From JBLHKW01 sp047618565 (GTDB lineage Bacteria; Planctomycetota; UBA1135; GCA-002686595), in the NCBI GenBank assembly GCA_047618565.1, contig JBLHKW010000022.1, positions 1-42,067 on the forward strand: a stretch of 42,067 bases of DNA. Direction: 5' to 3'. The position numbers and the translations under genes are program-made. Below, in pieces: positions 15,051-22,498 of this stretch. The notes beneath the pieces were generated by a model. That model ran no database searches. It was given only the letters and a program-made list of their open reading frames with translations, and was not told where the DNA came from. Every line of letters begins with the position of its first letter. Position 1 is the first letter of the stretch.

Positions 15051-16431
15051 GGTTGTCGTCTCCCGAGTAGATCGAAACACGCGTCTCGATCAGGTCCTGA
15101 CGCACGAGCGCGGGCCAGAAACCGATGATCTCGGTCGCCTTGGGGCGACCACCAGCAAAACCCGTGACGCCCGGGGGACCGCTCGTGACCAGAGGTACGA
15201 GCTCCATCCCGAAGCGATTGACCTTCTCCTTGTTCGGACCCTTGGTGCCCAGGCGCAGGACCACCTCGGTCGGCTCCGCGGCGCCTTCGACCTCGATGCC
15301 CTCGTGGCACACGTTGGCGCCCACGTACTCGATCAGGCGCTCCTCGGTTCCGTACTCGAAACCGTCACTCTGCAGGCGCTCCCAGACGATGTCGCTGCAC
15401 AGCTCTGCCTTCGCCAGCGCATCGGGCCCGCACACGGTCAGCTGACCGAGTGCCTTCCAGCCGTCGTGATAGCTGAGCGAGACCTTGTAGGTCGGCGTTC
15501 TGGGGGCGCCCTTGGTGCCCGTCACCGCGACACGGTTCTCGCCGACCTGCTCGAGATTGAAGCTGGTGAAATCGGCGCACACGTCCGGCGTGATGTAGTT
15601 CGTCGGGTCGCCCATCTCGTAGGCCAGCTGATGCGTGACGGTGCTGACGTCGACCAGGCCGCCGGTGCCCTCGTGCTTCGTGACCACGAAGCTGCCGTCG
15701 GCACTGGCCTCGACGATCGGATAGCCGATGCGCGCCATGTCCGGGATCTTGCGCCAGTCTGTGTAGTTGCCACCCGTGCACTGTGCGCCGCACTCGACGA
15801 TGTGCCCGGCGACAGTGCCTGACGCGAGCTTATCGAGGTCGTCCACGCCCCAGCCGAACTCGTGGATGAGCGGGCCGAGTACCAGACCGGGATCTGTTCC
15901 GCGGCCGGTGATGACGATGCGTGCACCCTGGTCGAGGGCTTCCGCGATGGGGAAGGCGCCCAGGTAGACGTTGGCACTCGTCACGCTGTCGCGCACGGTC
16001 GAGAGCGGCTCGCCCGTGTCCATGTTCGAGAACTTCTCGCCCTTCGACATCAGGTCGTCGAGATCCTCGAGGATGTCGTCACCCTCTACGATGGCGACCT
16101 TGACGCCCGAGATGCCGTGCTTCTTGATGACCTTGAGGATGGCGTCCTTGCAGGCATGCGGGTTGACGCCGCCGGCGTTGGCCACGACGCGGATGTCCTT
16201 CTCGACGATCTGCGGCAAGATGCGATCGATGAGCTGGACGAAGTCGGTCGCGTAGCCCATGTCGGGTTTGCGTGACTTGAGCTTCTGCATGATGCTCATG
16301 GTCACCTCGGCCAGGTAGTCGAGCGTGAGGTAGTCGAGCGGTCCTTCGTTCACGAGGCGTACGGGTCCGAGGATCGAGTCTCCCCAGAAGCCTTGGCCGT
16401 TGGCGACGAGTACCTTGTCTTTGCGGGGCAT
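15043..16431 (-). CDS. AtuA-like DUF1446 protein
   Basis: A 462-residue protein of the acyclic terpene utilisation AtuA/DUF1446 family; the biochemical role of the family is not settled. Features seen are ANGQGFWGDS at the N-terminus, DYLTLDYLAEVTMSIM, VVANAGGVNPHAC, ITGRGTDPGLVLGPL, HIVECGAQCTGGNYTDW and GGLVDVSTVTHQLAYEM, all hallmarks of the family. No geranyl-CoA carboxylase genes are nearby, so terpene degradation is only one option; acyl-CoA or leucine-type catabolism is another. The ATG at 16431 is used because the conserved region starts at once; it heads the eleven-gene minus-strand run. Confidence 0.88.
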   Translation of the reverse strand: MPRKDKVLVANGQGFWGDSILGPVRLVNEGPLDYLTLDYLAEVTMSIMQKLKSRKPDMGYATDFVQLIDRILPQIVEKDIRVVANAGGVNPHACKDAILKVIKKHGISGVKVAIVEGDDILEDLDDLMSKGEKFSNMDTGEPLSTVRDSVTSANVYLGAFPIAEALDQGARIVITGRGTDPGLVLGPLIHEFGWGVDDLDKLASGTVAGHIVECGAQCTGGNYTDWRKIPDMARIGYPIVEASADGSFVVTKHEGTGGLVDVSTVTHQLAYEMGDPTNYITPDVCADFTSFNLEQVGENRVAVTGTKGAPRTPTYKVSLSYHDGWKALGQLTVCGPDALAKAELCSDIVWERLQSDGFEYGTEERLIEYVGANVCHEGIEVEGAAEPTEVVLRLGTKGPNKEKVNRFGMELVPLVTSGPPGVTGFAGGRPKATEIIGFWPALVRQDLIETRVSIYSGDDNHA

Positions 16432-16604
16432 TGCCGGAAGTTTCGAGTGGGACGGTTGGGGGGGGGTGCAGTGCGCGGGAAATGGGGCGCACAGTTTACG
16501 ACGCGTTCTCCGTGACTCAACCCGAGCCCTGTGGGTCCAGCTCACGCCGCTGGCATGGACGTCTCTGGGGCGTGTCTGGGGGCCAAAAATGGCATCCCGG
16601 AGGC

Positions 16605-16610
16605 TACAAT
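16605..16610 (+). promoter_or_regulatory. Probable -10 box of a leaderless pcp transcript
   Basis: TACAAT ends six bases before the GTG start of the pyroglutamyl peptidase gene, so transcription would begin at or next to the start codon. No clear -35 box is seen. Confidence 0.5.
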
Positions 16611-16616
16611 TGCTGT

Positions 16617-17204
16617 GTGAACCGGGTGGATGTGTTGATGACGGGATTCGGGGCCTTCGAGCAGGTCGCGGAGAACCCGAGCGGGCGTCTGGCGTGCCAG
16701 CTGGATGGGCAGGCGCTGGCCCATGGGCGCGTCGTCGGGGCGCTGATTCCGGTCAGTTTCGAGCGCGGTCCGCGCGAGCTCGAGGCCCTGGTCGAGCGCG
16801 TGCAGCCCGCGCTCATCCTCGCCACGGGCGTCCATCCGGGTGCGGGCTTCCGGCTCGAGCGCGGGGCGCAGTGTGGCCTGACTCCTGGACGGCCGGATGC
16901 CGACGGCGTGGACGCCGAGAGTCTCGGGGAGCGGACCGCAGAGCGCATGGGCACGCGCTTCGACCTCGGCCCGCTGGAGACCATCCTGGCGGCCGCGGGG
17001 CCGGTCGAGACCTCCGACGACGCTGGCGGTTACGTGTGTGAGTGCGTGTACCGGCGCGCCCTGGAGATCGGCGATCGGGATCGCATCCCGTCGCTCTTCC
17101 TGCACCTTCCGTCCTTCGAGCACCTGCCCCTCGAACGGCAGCGCGCCGGGATTCTGGCCCTGCTGGACGCGCTCGTGTCCCAGGCCAGCGCGCTCGCTGG
17201 CTGA
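16617..17204 (+). CDS. pcp: Pyroglutamyl-peptidase I-like cysteine peptidase (C15)
   Basis: A 195-residue cytoplasmic peptidase that would remove N-terminal pyroglutamate. The N-terminal motif is GFGAFEQVAENPSG. The catalytic triad is visible as Glu81 (RLERGAQ), Cys141 (SDDAGGYVCE, family S-x-x-A-G-x-Y-x-C) and His163 (LFLHLP). It is slightly shorter than the usual ~215 residues. GTG 16617 is chosen because the family start follows within a few residues and a -10-like TACAAT sits just upstream; a GGAGG at 16599-16603 is rather far. It is convergent with the DUF309 gene, 13 bases apart. Confidence 0.88.
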   Translation: MNRVDVLMTGFGAFEQVAENPSGRLACQLDGQALAHGRVVGALIPVSFERGPRELEALVERVQPALILATGVHPGAGFRLERGAQCGLTPGRPDADGVDAESLGERTAERMGTRFDLGPLETILAAAGPVETSDDAGGYVCECVYRRALEIGDRDRIPSLFLHLPSFEHLPLERQRAGILALLDALVSQASALAG

Positions 17205-17217
17205 TCACGCCGGCGCG

Positions 17218-17730
17218 TCAGGACTCGTTTTCGAGGACCAATCGTGGGCGCTCGTCGACCTCTGCTCCGGCACCGCCCGCGAAGCTACGGAACTCCACGA
17301 TGAAGTCCCAGAGGTCGAGACCCATGTAGGGTGCTCGGGTCGCGCGCGCGACCTGCTCCAGGCGCTCCGTTCCCTTCTCGCTCAACTTGACCAACCCGCC
17401 TGGCTGCTCCATCGGAATCTTGAGCGCGGCCGCTGCGCACTGGATCAAGCCCTGCAGTAGCTGGGCCTGCATCTCGTCGTGCTTGGCCTGATGCCAGAGA
17501 CCCTCCCAGGCCTCGTGCGCCTCCCACAGATAACCGTGGTTGTAGAGGTCCACTCCGAACAGGTAGTCCTCGTTCGCGGCCCACTGCTCTGGCGGAAAGT
17601 ACGCGGCCGCGGGTTCCGGATCTTCGCTGTACGAGTGGCCGAGCGGGTCGCGTGTCGGATGCGCGTCGCGCCCGGGCAGGAAGGCGTAGCTCGGGAACGG
17701 TCGACTTGCTGCGTAACGAAGGTCGGTCAT
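17218..17730 (-). CDS. DUF309-family protein
   Basis: A 170-residue soluble helical protein. The family signature is clear: LFGVDLYNHGYLWEAHEAWE followed by GLWH, then QLLQGLIQCAAAALK. The function of the family is unknown. The N-terminal ~45 residues are Pro-rich and variable. It stands alone between pcp (convergent) and the methionine-rich protein gene. Confidence 0.88.
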   Translation of the reverse strand: MTDLRYAASRPFPSYAFLPGRDAHPTRDPLGHSYSEDPEPAAAYFPPEQWAANEDYLFGVDLYNHGYLWEAHEAWEGLWHQAKHDEMQAQLLQGLIQCAAAALKIPMEQPGGLVKLSEKGTERLEQVARATRAPYMGLDLWDFIVEFRSFAGGAGAEVDERPRLVLENES

Positions 17731-17812
17731 GACTTCGTGAGGCCCGGATATGCCGATGGGGACCGCGCAGCCGGCGCGATCCCGATCGGTGTCTCGTGAG
17801 CCAGGGTCGCCC

Positions 17813-18886
17813 TCAGTCGAGGGAGGTGACGCGCACGGACTGCGCGATGGTGCCGGACATCTCCATGCTCATCTCCATGCTCATCTCCTCGCCCATGTCC
17901 ATGGTCATGGCCATATCCATCGTGATGCTCGCGTCGCCCTTGAGGTCGAATGAGTGCAGGTGGCCGGCGGCCAGGTCCCAGAGCAATTCGCCCTCGGCTT
18001 CGACCATGAACTCCACGTCGGCACGGTCGAGCTCCATCGGAATGGGGGAGTCCGCTTCGTCCATCGACTCCGACATGTACTCGCTCATGTCGCGCGCACT
18101 CTCGATATCGATCGTGACCGAGATGACACCCAGCGTAAGGCCGTCGGCCTTGCGCGTGCCCGAGTAGGTGGCCTTGAAGTCGCCCTCGAGCAGGTCGCCC
18201 AGCAGCTCGCGCATGTTGCTCATCATCTGCGGGTCCGGGCCGCCCATCTGGGCCCCACCGCCGTCCATCTCGAGGTCGATCGCAAGGTCGCCGCCGGGGG
18301 CCAGGATGTCGACCAGCGCAACCAACTCAACGTCCCACTCGTCGCCCTCGGAGACATCGCCCTCGGGCAGGAGCGCACGCAGGTCCATGTCCGCGGTCAG
18401 GCCGTCGAGCAGCTCCTCGTCGTCGCCGTCACCCTCGAAGGCGCGCTCGTATTCCTCGTCGTCGTCGTTCCAGGTGAAGGACACTGTCGTGCCCTCGAGG
18501 GCGCTGCCGCCGGAGCCGGTCGGGTTGGTCTCCTGGGTCTCGCCCATCATCTCCATGCTGGTCTCGACCGAGATCTCTTGACCGATCGTCTCGAACGAGC
18601 GCAGGAGCTTGGCGACCGTACCGTCCTTGAGCGACGCGTACTCGTCGGTGACCACGAGGGTCATCTCCTGGGTCATCTCCATTTCCATCTCGGGCATCAT
18701 CGGCGGCGACTCGCCGTTCATGGTCATGTTCATGTCATCGAGATTGAAGGTCATCTCCGACGCGAACGTCTTCGTCAGCGACGAACCTTCCGTGGGCGCG
18801 AAGCTGACCGTGTCTTCCGGCAGAGTGAAGGCCAGCAGGGTGGAGGCGGCGAGAGCGCCGAGAGCCAGGAGTGTGTTGTTCTTCAT
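17813..18886 (-). CDS. Secreted methionine- and acid-rich protein, function unknown
   Basis: A 357-residue exported protein with signal peptide MKNNTLLALGALAASTLLAF. About 35 residues (10%) are Met, and Asp plus Glu are very abundant. Met alternates with other residues (M-x-M-x-M) in two zones, near residues 52-75 and in the C-terminal ~30 residues, which suggests long beta strands with Met on one face. The middle holds segments such as SALEGTTVSFTWNDDDEEYE and ALLPEGDVSEGDEWDVEL. I do not recognise a named family. Metal binding or an oxidation sink are possible but unproven. Confidence 0.8.
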   Translation of the reverse strand: MKNNTLLALGALAASTLLAFTLPEDTVSFAPTEGSSLTKTFASEMTFNLDDMNMTMNGESPPMMPEMEMEMTQEMTLVVTDEYASLKDGTVAKLLRSFETIGQEISVETSMEMMGETQETNPTGSGGSALEGTTVSFTWNDDDEEYERAFEGDGDDEELLDGLTADMDLRALLPEGDVSEGDEWDVELVALVDILAPGGDLAIDLEMDGGGAQMGGPDPQMMSNMRELLGDLLEGDFKATYSGTRKADGLTLGVISVTIDIESARDMSEYMSESMDEADSPIPMELDRADVEFMVEAEGELLWDLAAGHLHSFDLKGDASITMDMAMTMDMGEEMSMEMSMEMSGTIAQSVRVTSLD

Positions 18887-19118
18887 TGGGGTCTGGGTCG
18901 GTTGGAGGCGCTGGGCGCGCCGCTGGGGGGGCTCGTCTCGGAATCAGGGGCCGCTTTGTTGGGCCCCGGTTGAACTGCGTGTCCTACCCGGCTTGATACC
19001 GGAAATTTCGTGAGAATCGGCTCGGGGGCCGCTTCAAACGGTCGGACAAGCGCCATCAGATAGCATACGGGGCCCGATCTTGCATCCCGTTGGGGCCTGG
19101 CATCGCTTGTTAAATGGG

Positions 19119-19147
19119 CCAGGCGGCCCCTGGGAGGGACCGCCTGG
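19119..19147 (-). terminator. Hairpin after the first M36-like protease
   Basis: CCAGGCGG (19119-19126) and CCGCCTGG (19140-19147) form a perfect 8-bp stem with a 13-nt loop, 20 bases past the stop on the minus strand. The tail (CCCATTTAA) is only weakly T-rich. The 18887-19118 stretch holds nothing else I can support. Confidence 0.55.
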
Positions 19148-19167
19148 CGTATTGTCGACCCGCTAGG

Positions 19168-22100
19168 TCAGTTGCAGAAGGGCACTTCCACAGCGTCCGT
19201 CAGGTTGAATCCGGTACCACCGGGGCCCATGGCGTCGCGGAACCAGAACTGGAAGTTCCAGACCGAGCCCCCGGTGATCTGACCGCCCGACGGGGGCGGG
19301 TTGGTCAGGTCTATCGCGCGCGATAGTTGACCGGCGCCGTCCGTCTGGGCCAGGGGGTACAGGCGGAAGATACTGTTGGTGACACAGCGGAAGCCGTCGC
19401 CGAAGGGAACCTGCCCCTGGCTTTGGCCGTAGAAGAACAGGCCGAACTTGTCCGGCGGGGCCTGGTCGACGAGCAGCGTCACGTTGTTGTCGGACACAAA
19501 CTGAGAGCCCGCCATCGTGATGGTGGCCGTCGTGCCAGCGGAGTTGAGGCCGCCGATGCAGTAGCTGGACGGCGGGGGGCAGGGGTCGCCGGAGGAGATG
19601 TCGATGATCTCGATGTCGTCAATCCCGGCTTCGACGATCGAGCCGCTACCCAGGTCCGAGGCCCGGAATCGAAGGCGCATGTTGGCCGTGGGCGCGATGA
19701 TCGTGGCCAGGTCCACGCTGTGGTTGATCCAGCCGCCGTTCGACTCGTTGCCACCAGGGCCAATGGTCTCGACATTGGTCCATGTCGATCCTCCATCATT
19801 GGAGACCCCGACGACAAACGTGTCCGCGTTCGGGGCGGCTCCAGTATTGTTGGAGTACCAGCGCCAGTAGGAGGCGATCAGGAAGGTCGACCCGGAGCCA
19901 TCGAAGGCCGGGCTTAGCAGGGTCGTCGTGCCGCCGTCGACATCGTTCTCGCCCAGGCTACCGCCGACCGTGCCCTGTCCTGTAACCCAGGCTCTGATGC
20001 CGGCTCCAGTGGTGTGGTCGTCCTCCGGTTGTGCTGCGGTTCCACGCGGGTTGACGTGCACCCACACTCCGGTGGTGGCGTTGTCGCCGCCGACGCCGCC
20101 GGTCCAGCCATTGTTGCCCGTCGGTTCGAAGTCTGTCACCAGCACGGGCGTGACCTGACCGAGGATGAAGTTCAACGGCGCGTTGGCACCGGGGAAGGAC
20201 TGGGTCAGGCCGCCGTTGTCCGTGGCGGTGATGTAGTACTCCACGAAGGACGGTGCCGCCTGCGCGGGAATCGTGCCTTGCCAGTCGTCGCCGCCAAGGT
20301 TTGCCATGGCGGCCATCTGGAATGCACCCGGTCCCGCGCGGTACGAAAGGGTCACGCTCGTGATCGTGTTACCGATGAGCGAGGAAACCGTCGCGTCGAC
20401 GGTGAACGGGTTGCTGTCGTCCTGAGTGTCAGGAAGCTGAGCGAGGGTGAACAGCAGGTTGATACCCGGGAAACCTTGCTCGCGGAAGCCAGCATCGATG
20501 TCGTTGGCGTTCGGCGTGCCGTTGTTGATGTTTCCGTCATCGTCGTCCAGCGTCAGCCACTGCGTCTCGATGATCGAGTCGATCGTGGTCTGGTTGAAAC
20601 CGTTCATCCAGCCCATGAAGATGTTGTCGGCAACCATGCCGCCCATCGAGACGCCGTGCGTGGTCTTCAGATTGCGACGGACCTTCCAGGCCGCGCCCAT
20701 CCAGGGCTCGCCGTCCGCGTGCACGCCGCCGTAGCAGCCGCCGTTGCCATCACCGCAGTACTGGCTGTTGTTCGTGCCGGTGCGGATGTTGCTGCCGGGA
20801 CCGAAGAAGTTCTTGCCGACCACGGGGGCGTCGAAGGTGTACATCGCGAAGACGTCCGCGTTGCCCTCACCAATGCCATCGCCACCGTTGCCGGTGCCGT
20901 ACAGGACGTTCAGCCAGTGCCCGAGCTCGTGCGCCACCACGGTCGAGTAGGACGTGTTCACGCAGCCTCCACCGGTGGGGTAGAAGTTGATGGACGAGCC
21001 GTTGTAGAAGGCGTTGCAGGTCGAGGCCAGGTTGACGTTGGCGACGATATTGAAGTCGGAAGTGTTGTCGCCCGGGTTGACGGCCTTGATCATCTCACGC
21101 GTGGCGTGGGAGCCCATGTAGGCGTTGGCCTCGCCAGTGACGCCGCCGGCGGGGCCCGGGTTGAGCAGGATCATGTTGGCCTGCGCCGGCTGGGCGGTGG
21201 TCACGACGCTGTGGTCAGCGCCCGCGTTGTTGCGCACGTCGTAGAACTGGCCGACGTACTCGACGGTCACGTTCAGGGCCGTGTTGACACCGGGGTAGTT
21301 GAAGTTGCCGTCCGCGTCCGTGAAGACCGTGCCGGCCGAGCTGGTCACGCGTGCCAGGGGCAGCGGGACCTGAGTCGGCGGGTTCGTGCCCGTGTCGGGC
21401 AGCGTGCCCTGGGTGGCGTTGGTCATGACCGTGCCGCCGACGTCAAAGTGGTGCACCAGGTTCTCGGTGCCCTGCAGCTGGCCCGTCTGGGCGTTGATGA
21501 TGTACAGGGTCGCGATGCGATGGTCCGTACCGTGCACCTCGACGCGCCAGGTGAGGGACACCAGGCCGTTCGTGCGCGTGAACGCCAGCTCAGCCGCCTC
21601 GGTGCGCTCCGGGTCGACTGCCTGGGCGCGACTGAACCACTCGGTCGCATTGCGCTCGGCCGACTTGGCCGATACGGCCGGGGTCGTGTTCGTGTTCGCG
21701 GGCACCATGGCGCCCGTGTTCTGGAGCGCGAGCAGCTCACCACCCATGGTGAAGATGGCGTTGATGGATCCGTTGATCACCGGCACGCCGTTCACTTCTT
21801 GGCGCAGCTGCACGCTCATCTTGTCGGTCGTGTTGATCTGGCCCAGCGGCAGCATCAAGACCTTGTGGTCCACGAGGGTGCCACTCTCGACCAGGTGCAT
21901 GCTGTAGGTCTCGTGCACGAAGTGACGCGCGAGCTGGAACCAGTCCTGGTCGAGCTCCGGGCGGAAGGGTGCCTCGGCCATGCCGCCGTAGAGCATCTCC
22001 AGATTTCCGCTGGTGCGCGTTGCCCGCGAGCGCCAGTTGCTGCCGTTCGCCTGGCGCCAGCTGTCCATGGCCAGGTCCAGGTGAAGACGGGCACCCGATC

Positions 22101-22188
22101 CGGGGCCGTCCGCATCGATGCGCTGGGCCATGGCCGGTGCACTCAGTGCTCCGGCAATCACGAGGCTCGGCAAGAGGATGTTATTCAT
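19168..22188 (-). CDS. Large secreted M36 (fungalysin)-like metalloprotease
   Basis: A 1,006-residue exported gluzincin. Order: signal peptide (ILLPSLVIAGALSAPAMA); FTP/PepSY-like propeptide (LPLGQINTTDKMSVQLRQ, EVNGVPVINGSINAIF); a CNA-B-like insert (DADGNFNYPGVN); catalytic domain with HELGH (His420, Glu421, His424) and the third ligand Glu441 in GIGEGNADVF; Ig-like/jelly-roll regions (about 600-860); and a C-terminal module with YCIGGLNSAG, PFGDGFRC, NFQFWFRD and final FCN. ATG 22188 is chosen because it starts the signal; the 74 codons above it are unlike a protein. No Shine-Dalgarno is seen. It is a close paralogue of the next gene upstream. Confidence 0.9.
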   Translation of the reverse strand: MNNILLPSLVIAGALSAPAMAQRIDADGPGSGARLHLDLAMDSWRQANGSNWRSRATRTSGNLEMLYGGMAEAPFRPELDQDWFQLARHFVHETYSMHLVESGTLVDHKVLMLPLGQINTTDKMSVQLRQEVNGVPVINGSINAIFTMGGELLALQNTGAMVPANTNTTPAVSAKSAERNATEWFSRAQAVDPERTEAAELAFTRTNGLVSLTWRVEVHGTDHRIATLYIINAQTGQLQGTENLVHHFDVGGTVMTNATQGTLPDTGTNPPTQVPLPLARVTSSAGTVFTDADGNFNYPGVNTALNVTVEYVGQFYDVRNNAGADHSVVTTAQPAQANMILLNPGPAGGVTGEANAYMGSHATREMIKAVNPGDNTSDFNIVANVNLASTCNAFYNGSSINFYPTGGGCVNTSYSTVVAHELGHWLNVLYGTGNGGDGIGEGNADVFAMYTFDAPVVGKNFFGPGSNIRTGTNNSQYCGDGNGGCYGGVHADGEPWMGAAWKVRRNLKTTHGVSMGGMVADNIFMGWMNGFNQTTIDSIIETQWLTLDDDDGNINNGTPNANDIDAGFREQGFPGINLLFTLAQLPDTQDDSNPFTVDATVSSLIGNTITSVTLSYRAGPGAFQMAAMANLGGDDWQGTIPAQAAPSFVEYYITATDNGGLTQSFPGANAPLNFILGQVTPVLVTDFEPTGNNGWTGGVGGDNATTGVWVHVNPRGTAAQPEDDHTTGAGIRAWVTGQGTVGGSLGENDVDGGTTTLLSPAFDGSGSTFLIASYWRWYSNNTGAAPNADTFVVGVSNDGGSTWTNVETIGPGGNESNGGWINHSVDLATIIAPTANMRLRFRASDLGSGSIVEAGIDDIEIIDISSGDPCPPPSSYCIGGLNSAGTTATITMAGSQFVSDNNVTLLVDQAPPDKFGLFFYGQSQGQVPFGDGFRCVTNSIFRLYPLAQTDGAGQLSRAIDLTNPPPSGGQITGGSVWNFQFWFRDAMGPGGTGFNLTDAVEVPFCN

Positions 22189-22498
22189 ATATTGGGGATC
22201 CGATGACTTTGGGGTCTTGGTTCTGACGCCCCCCTGGGAAGGGGCGCATGGGCCATGGTGATTGGCCCATGCTCCAGTATGCGCGACATTGCGCATAAAT
22301 GAAGGTGATCTATCTGACGGACGGGGGGATTGCCCGGTTCCCGCAGGCTTCATTTTCCCCCAGGGCACTGGGGGGGGCGCAGGGCCATTCCAGCGATCGA
22401 TCCGGTCCACGGATGTGAGCGGAGCCGCGCGGTCCGAGGACCGCGCGGCTCCCTGTGCTGGCGCCGGGACCGTCAGGCCCGGACCATGTGGGGCGTGA
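22189..22498. other. Gap between the two proteases
   Basis: A 310-base stretch with the hairpin at 22421-22452 and, on the side of the first protease, its untranslated upstream region. It includes a G8 tract (22370-22377). No ORF with protein-like composition, RNA gene or clear -10/-35 pair was found. Confidence 0.5.
22421..22452 (-). terminator. Perfect 15-bp inverted repeat after the second protease
   Basis: GGAGCCGCGCGGTCC (22421-22435) and its exact complement (22438-22452) are separated by GA. It lies 46 bases after the stop on the minus strand. No T-tract follows, so termination without uridines or a role in mRNA stability are both possible. Confidence 0.6.

Noticed and set aside
20014..22206. 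730-codon plus-strand ORF inside the first protease
   Set aside because: Antisense shadow of the HELGH-containing protease; Val/Arg/His/Asp-rich with no domain.
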